Shown: piece after piece, positions 6,933-10,343 of the stretch
Layout: every line of letters starts with the position of its first letter
How positions within the stretch are numbered: the first letter of the stretch is position 1
Assembly (NCBI GenBank): GCA_031399315.1
Contig: JANNOS010000029.1
Location: 1-10,343 of the forward strand
Reading direction: 5' to 3'
Length of the DNA: 10,343 nt
DNA from: Methylotenera_A sp031399315
GTDB lineage: Bacteria > Pseudomonadota > Gammaproteobacteria > Burkholderiales > Methylophilaceae
The notes under the pieces: generated by a model
Database searches by the model: none
The model's input: only the letters and a program-made list of their open reading frames with translations
Told to the model about the DNA's origin: nothing
Program-made: the position numbers and the translations under genes

Positions 6933-7604
6933 ATGAAGTTGACACTGACAAACAAAATTTTATATTTGCTTATAATTACTTTAGCGATATCAATCGCGGG
7001 CTCTGGCAATGTTATTGCTGCTGAGAAAGATAAAGCGGCAAGACGTGCGGCATTGATGATGCAAAAAATGAAGCAGGATATGGAAGCAGAAAAAGCAGCC
7101 ATGCAGACGCTGTTTGATGCACAAAAAAAAGAACTGGAAGATAAGCTAATAGTTAAAGATGAAGAGCTAGCCGTTGTTGATAAGAAACTAGCAACTGCAG
7201 AACGAAAAAACAAAGCATTAGAGAGTGAGATAAAAAAAGTCACGCTTGAAAAAGAAGCAATTGATGCCAAGCAACAGCAAACGCAAAAGAGTTTAGATGA
7301 CTTAGAAGGGCAATATCAGCAAGCACTTGCGGACTTAAAATTTAACGATAATCAACGCAAAACCTTATCGACAAATTTAGCACAAACGACAAAATCAGTT
7401 AATGAATGCGAGGCAAAAAATGCCAAATTACATCAGTTTGGTACAGAGCTAATAAAAATATACGATAACCCAAGCAGCTATGAGGCAGTGATGCGAAAAG
7501 AGAAATTTCTTCAGCTGAAACGCGTTGAATTGGAAAATATTTTACAAAGCAAACAAGATAGTCTTGATGATGCGCGCTTTGTAAACAGAAAAAATGCGTA
7601 CTAG
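6933..7604 (+). CDS. Secreted coiled-coil protein of unknown function
   Basis: I do not recognise a named family. Residues 1-30 form a signal peptide (basic MKLTLTNK, then a long hydrophobic run, cleavage near VIAA/EKD). Residues about 33-160 are rich in Lys, Glu, Ala, Gln and Asp with heptad-like spacing, so a long periplasmic coiled coil is predicted. Residues about 158-211 are more varied (NECEAKNAKLHQFGTELIKI, then MRKEKFLQLKRVELENIL) and look like a small conserved helical module. I have an impression of similar C-termini in proteins beside other ExbB/ExbD/TonB loci, which is unverified. AGGG at 6923-6926 is 6 bases before ATG 6933 and only 3 before ATG 6930, so 6933 is preferred. It is the last gene of the cluster, 12 bases after the porin. 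A periplasmic tether or spacer for the motor or porin is conceivable. Confidence 0.75.
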   Translation: MKLTLTNKILYLLIITLAISIAGSGNVIAAEKDKAARRAALMMQKMKQDMEAEKAAMQTLFDAQKKELEDKLIVKDEELAVVDKKLATAERKNKALESEIKKVTLEKEAIDAKQQQTQKSLDDLEGQYQQALADLKFNDNQRKTLSTNLAQTTKSVNECEAKNAKLHQFGTELIKIYDNPSSYEAVMRKEKFLQLKRVELENILQSKQDSLDDARFVNRKNAY

Positions 7605-7754
7605 TACTTGTAATAATAATTTCTTAAAAACGTCATAAAAGAAATAATATCGTCATAATCACTGCGTAGTATGCAAGTTTTAGTTGCGAGTGACTCACAT
7701 GGCAAGTCAATCCTCAACACATGTTAGCGTGCTATTTCAGTAGTATCACTAAAA
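7605..7754 (+). promoter_or_regulatory. Intergenic region upstream of epsL with short repeats
   Basis: This 150-base gap separates the Ton/Tps cluster from the exopolysaccharide genes. It holds an AT-rich inverted repeat ATTTCTT/AAGAAAT (7619-7625 and 7639-7645) and a direct repeat CGTCATAA at 7631-7638 and 7651-7658, 20 bases apart. A GTGA-C-TCAC dyad lies at 7690-7698. TAATAT at 7645-7650 could be a -10, but I see no good -35. No clear intrinsic terminator was found, so read-through from the upstream cluster cannot be excluded. Confidence 0.35.
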
Positions 7755-8969
7755 ATGCATACTTTTTCGTTTAAAAAAGTACAACTCTGGTGCTTGCTAT
7801 CGTTGCCGCTCTTGCCAATGACTGCCGTGGCTGAAGGCATCATAGATATTAAACCCTTTATTAACACTAGTATTAACTATGACGATAATGTGTTTCGATT
7901 TTCATCCCCTGAACAAGCTAAAGCAGCATTGGGATCTTCTGATACATCTGATGTAATCAAGCAAATCGGCTTGGGTGTAGCGGTTAATTTAAGGTTAAGC
8001 AGACAACTCATTAATTTGTCGTCTAGCATCAATAAGAACAGTTTTAATCGGTTTACGAATCTTGATAATATTGGTAAAGCCAATAGCTTGCGCTGGAGCT
8101 GGCGCATTGGTAGCGATATTTATGGGGAGTTAGGCGCTAGTGAAAAAGTAGCAATTGCTGGGTTTAATGAAAACAGAAATCAGCAGAGAAACTTAACAAC
8201 TACTAACCAAAAAATTGCCAGTATCAACTGGAGCTTTATTCCAGATTGGTCGATAAGTGCGAGTCACGAACAAGTGGACTTTGAAAATGATTTAGTAAGT
8301 TCTAGAGTGTTAGATAGAGAAGATAAAATATATGAAGCAGGGGTGGGTTACCAAAACCAAAATAATACTAAACTTGGTTTGGCTTACCGTGTTGTAGATT
8401 CTAGTTACCCTAATAGAACAGGACTTACGCAACTTACTTTGGGGAATGAGAGCGCTCAGAAGGAAGTTGTCGTGACAGCAGCTTGGTTACCCACTGCAAA
8501 AACAAGATTTTCCACGCGTTTGGCGCAAGTGCGTTTGGAGCGCAAAGATTCGGTTCTGTCTGATTTTAATGGGTTTAGTCAACATTGGAGTTTGGATCAT
8601 AGTCCCACAGGAAAGCTTAATTTTAATTTATCAGCTTATAAGGGTTTATCACCAGTAGATGATGTAGTTTCTTCTTATGTGGAAACCAAGGGCATAAAAA
8701 TTAGTCCCGATTGGAATTTAACCAGTAAAGTTTTATTGCGCGCAGGTTTGGGATATGAGCAGCGAAGTTATATTGGGAGTGCTGGCATTTCTTTAAATAA
8801 CGAAGACCGCTCTGATGAGTCTAGAGAGGCCAGCTTAGCATTAATTTATTCGCCAACAATTAAATCTGTGTTGCAACTACAATACCAAGGTGAGAGCCGA
8901 ACCTCTAACCAAGCGAACTCGGACTATAAATATAATAGTCTGAACTTATCATTTAACTATCAGTATTGA
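7755..8969 (+). CDS. epsL: EpsL-type outer-membrane beta-barrel of exosortase-B exopolysaccharide loci
   Basis: Residues 1-26 are a signal peptide (MHTFSFKKVQ, hydrophobic LLSLPLLPM, cleavage at AVA/EG). The mature part, about 378 residues, is a run of amphipathic strands ending in SFNYQY, an outer-membrane barrel. The opening DIKPFINTSINYDDNVFRF, then DVIKQIGLGVAVNLRLSRQ, matches my memory of EpsL (TIGR03014), the presumed outer-membrane exopolysaccharide protein of exosortase-B clusters such as the methanolan locus of Methylobacillus. The EpsD homologue next door supports this. The only in-frame ATG before the protein is 7755; an in-frame TAG lies at 7725-7727, and no good Shine-Dalgarno is visible. 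The two neighbouring gaps (150 and 153 bases) suggest separate promoters for epsL and epsD. Direct transport activity is inferred, not shown. Confidence 0.8.
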   Translation: MHTFSFKKVQLWCLLSLPLLPMTAVAEGIIDIKPFINTSINYDDNVFRFSSPEQAKAALGSSDTSDVIKQIGLGVAVNLRLSRQLINLSSSINKNSFNRFTNLDNIGKANSLRWSWRIGSDIYGELGASEKVAIAGFNENRNQQRNLTTTNQKIASINWSFIPDWSISASHEQVDFENDLVSSRVLDREDKIYEAGVGYQNQNNTKLGLAYRVVDSSYPNRTGLTQLTLGNESAQKEVVVTAAWLPTAKTRFSTRLAQVRLERKDSVLSDFNGFSQHWSLDHSPTGKLNFNLSAYKGLSPVDDVVSSYVETKGIKISPDWNLTSKVLLRAGLGYEQRSYIGSAGISLNNEDRSDESREASLALIYSPTIKSVLQLQYQGESRTSNQANSDYKYNSLNLSFNYQY

Positions 8970-9122
8970 GATGATATTTTATGTGGCTGATTTTATTAAG
9001 GTACTGGCACTTAGTCACAGTGTTGCTTTAGATTTCATCACAAATAAGACGCATATTTGACATATTTAATTCATATTAAATTCTTATAGTGTTAATACTT
9101 TAGAAATGGATGAAAAAATATT
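8970..9122 (+). promoter_or_regulatory. Probable promoter/operator region of epsD
   Basis: A perfect -35 hexamer TTGACA (9057-9062) is followed by TATAGT (9085-9090), but at 22 bases, longer than the usual 16-18. A perfect AT-rich inverted repeat occupies the gap (9064-9081). CATATT occurs three times (9052, 9061, 9072). The over-long spacer would fit a promoter needing a DNA-bending activator, or the hexamer may be coincidental. Confidence 0.3.
9064..9081. repeat. Inverted repeat ATTTAAT-TCAT-ATTAAAT
   Basis: Seven-base arms at 9064-9070 and 9075-9081 are perfectly complementary around a 4-base centre, about 40 bases before the epsD start. It has no following T-run, so an operator reading is better than a terminator. 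AT-rich DNA produces such dyads by chance. Confidence 0.4.
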
Positions 9123-10127
9123 ATGCGCCTCACAAATCAATTCTTTTTGGTTTTACTTGTTAGCAGCTCGTTATTAATTGGGTGTGACAAAAAAGAAAAT
9201 ACAAGCTCAAAATCGTCAAACGATCAAGTGGTCGCAAAAGTAAATGGTGAAGAAATTACGATTCACCAAGTTAATTTCTTATTAGGCCGCATGGGGCAAT
9301 TGAATGAAGCGCAGGCTAAATTAGCTTCTAAGCAAGTGCTAGGAAACTTGGTCGCGCAACAGTTGTTAAAACAAAAAGCTTTGGAGTCTAAGTTAGATCA
9401 AGACCCAATAATTTTGCAGGCACTAGCATCTTCAAAAGATCAATTATTAGCACAAGCATATTTAGAAAGAATGATTGCTAAGGCGCCAAAGCCATCTACT
9501 TCTGAAATAGACGATTTCTACAAAGCGCATCCAGAATTATTTGAGAATCGTCGAGTATTTCGTTTGCAAGAGCTGGTGGTAAATATAAGTAAAGATAAGT
9601 TTTCTGAAACAGCAGCAAGCTTAAAAACGAAAAATATTAATGAGATTGCTGCTTGGCTGCGAGATAAAAATTACTCATTCAATGTCAACAGCAATGTGAA
9701 GGCTGCTGAAGAGATACCAATGGAGTTGCTCAAGAGATTGCAAGTACTTAAAGATGGCGAAATATTATTAGTGCCTAATAGTAAAACTTTCAATATTTTG
9801 CAAGTGACAGCATCTCAAAACCAGCCGATTAGTCGCTCTAAAGCTACACCGATTATAGAGCAATATTTTCTAAATCAGAATAAAACAAATTTAGCAAAGA
9901 AAGAACTGATTGCGCTCAATGAGAAAGCAAAAATTGAGTTTGTAGGATCTTTCTCGGACATGAAAAAAGCAGATTTAGTTAAGCCCGACGAGATAAGCAC
10001 TAATGCTGAAATGCCTAAGCAGGCTGAGCCGAATGCGCAATCTAAACCTGCCGAAGATAAAGCGGCTCAAAAGTCAAAATTAGACGCCAACTCATCTAGC
10101 ATCAACAAGGGTTTATCTGGCCTTTAA
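9123..10127 (+). CDS. epsD: EpsD-family lipoprotein, SurA/parvulin-related (annotated class: peptidyl-prolyl isomerase)
   Basis: Residues 1-21 are a lipoprotein signal with lipobox LIGC, giving lipidated Cys21 and a periplasm-facing envelope protein. Residues about 36-120 resemble the SurA N-terminal chaperone domain (VVAKVNGEEITIHQVNFLL, then QLLKQKALESKLDQDP). Residues about 136-230 occupy the parvulin position, but the usual His of the first strand is absent (RVFRLQELVV) and I see no GG-LG motif, so catalysis is doubtful and chaperoning more likely. Residues about 275-334 are a Lys/Ala/Ser/Pro-rich tail that appears disordered. The general pattern fits the EpsD family (TIGR02925) of exosortase-linked exopolysaccharide loci. 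ATG 9123 is out of frame with ATG 9106, and the GGA at 9108-9110 is a distant, weak ribosome site. It lies between epsL and another exported protein. Confidence 0.82.
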   Translation: MRLTNQFFLVLLVSSSLLIGCDKKENTSSKSSNDQVVAKVNGEEITIHQVNFLLGRMGQLNEAQAKLASKQVLGNLVAQQLLKQKALESKLDQDPIILQALASSKDQLLAQAYLERMIAKAPKPSTSEIDDFYKAHPELFENRRVFRLQELVVNISKDKFSETAASLKTKNINEIAAWLRDKNYSFNVNSNVKAAEEIPMELLKRLQVLKDGEILLVPNSKTFNILQVTASQNQPISRSKATPIIEQYFLNQNKTNLAKKELIALNEKAKIEFVGSFSDMKKADLVKPDEISTNAEMPKQAEPNAQSKPAEDKAAQKSKLDANSSSINKGLSGL

Positions 10128-10130
10128 TGT

Positions 10131-10158
10131 AATTGGTTGCTTTGAATCAACTAATTTT
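10131..10158 (+). terminator. Weak stem-loop with short T-run after epsD (possible terminator/attenuator)
   Basis: AATTGGTTG (10131-10139) pairs with CAACTAATT (10148-10156) over nine pairs including one G-U, with an 8-base loop. Four T residues (10155-10158) end the element, two of them within the stem. It starts 3 bases after the epsD stop. Few G-C pairs and a short T-run make it weak; partial termination is plausible. Confidence 0.35.
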
Positions 10159-10190
10159 GACTCAATATGAGATTTAGGATGTTATTGTCT

Positions 10191-10343
10191 ATGTTCGGAA
10201 AGAATTTACAGAGTTTGTTTACCTATCTTATGATGGTGGCGTTTAGTTTTGGCTTAACTTCAGTATCAGCAGAAGAGCTTAGTCTCGAGTTAAGTTCAGC
10301 CTCGACTGAAGCTGTTAGTGTTCCTTTAAGTTCGGCCTCGACA
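10191..10343 (+). CDS. 5' part of a secreted-protein gene, cut by the window end (EpsE expected from synteny)
   Basis: The frame is open to the last base. From ATG 10191 a clean signal peptide follows: basic MFGKNLQS, hydrophobic LFTYLMMVAFSFGL, cleavage TSVSA/EEL. In-frame ATGs at 10167 and 10179 would add 8 or 4 residues; AGGA at 10176-10179 is the only ribosome-site candidate and favours 10191, though at 11 bases. The mature protein opens with LSSAST repeated at a 12-residue period. In exosortase-B loci the gene after epsD is usually epsE, a polysaccharide export protein, but no export domain is reached here and such a repeat is not one I associate with EpsE. Function is therefore open. 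Confidence 0.6.
   Translation, partial: MFGKNLQSLFTYLMMVAFSFGLTSVSAEELSLELSSASTEAVSVPLSSAST
10290..10343 (+). repeat. 36-base-period coding repeat (LSSAST)
   Basis: The 18-base segments at 10290-10307 and 10326-10343 differ at only two positions and lie exactly 36 bases (12 codons) apart, both encoding LSSAST. The array may continue beyond the window. Confidence 0.6.

Noticed and set aside
6917..7270. - strand Ser/Phe-rich frame opposite the coiled-coil gene
   Set aside because: Its composition is the complement of Lys/Glu/Ala codons; the + strand gene has signal peptide, ribosome site and operon position.
7598..7607. Perfect palindrome GTACTAGTAC across the stop of the coiled-coil gene
   Set aside because: Ten bases only, no loop, no T-run; too short to be a terminator and probably chance.
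7877..8107. - strand frame inside epsL
   Set aside because: Shadow frame with no start signal or domain.
8958..8980. TATCA...TGATA hairpin followed by TTTT at the end of epsL
   Set aside because: Five A-T-rich pairs with a 9-base loop; too unstable to call a terminator.
9005..9027. TGGCAC...TTGCT resembling a sigma-54 promoter
   Set aside because: The GG and GC elements are 17 bases apart; a -24/-12 promoter needs about 10.
1..10343. CRISPR arrays, tRNA/rRNA genes, insertion sequences, integrase or attachment sites
   Set aside because: Looked for on both strands; no spaced repeat array, no cloverleaf or ribosomal sequence, no transposase or terminal inverted repeats with target duplication were recognised.

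Overview
The window is AT-leaning (roughly 40% G+C by eye) and every gene is on the + strand. Gene content points to a Gram-negative betaproteobacterium, most likely a methylotroph of the Methylophilaceae (Methylotenera/Methylobacillus type). This rests on an ExbB/ExbD/TonB locus with a Porin_5-type porin lying beside an EpsL/EpsD pair of the exosortase-B exopolysaccharide class. The taxonomic call is an inference from gene families, not from a marker gene.

Region 1 (1-7604) looks like one long transcription unit. A short leader carries 7-base repeats at 11-base spacing followed by a -10-like hexamer, the layout of a PhoB-activated promoter. Seven genes follow: a TpsB/ShlB-type two-partner-secretion outer-membrane transporter (153-1877); a fusion of a periplasmic DUF2341 + LamG lectin-like region to an ExbB/TolQ motor subunit (1931-3616); two tandem ExbD subunits (3625-4035, 4038-4442); a TonB-like protein (4445-5176); a Porin_5-type outer-membrane porin (5250-6920); and a secreted coiled-coil protein (6933-7604). 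Gaps between neighbours are 2-73 bases. The order recalls the Pho-regulated PdtA/PdtB two-partner-secretion locus of Pseudomonas aeruginosa as I remember it. The likely job is a proton-motive-force-driven inner-membrane motor physically coupled to an outer-membrane exporter and porin, perhaps induced by phosphate limitation. No TpsA passenger is visible in the window.

Region 2 (7605-10343) is the start of an exopolysaccharide locus. It holds an EpsL-type outer-membrane beta-barrel (7755-8969), an EpsD-type lipoprotein related to SurA/parvulin chaperones (9123-10127), and the first codons of another secreted protein (from about 10191, running off the window end) that opens with a 36-base, 12-residue repeat. 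The gaps before epsL (about 150 bases) and before epsD (about 150 bases) contain short inverted and direct repeats that could be regulatory. No RNA genes, CRISPR arrays, insertion sequences or attachment sites were seen. No gene-free stretch exceeds 300 bases.
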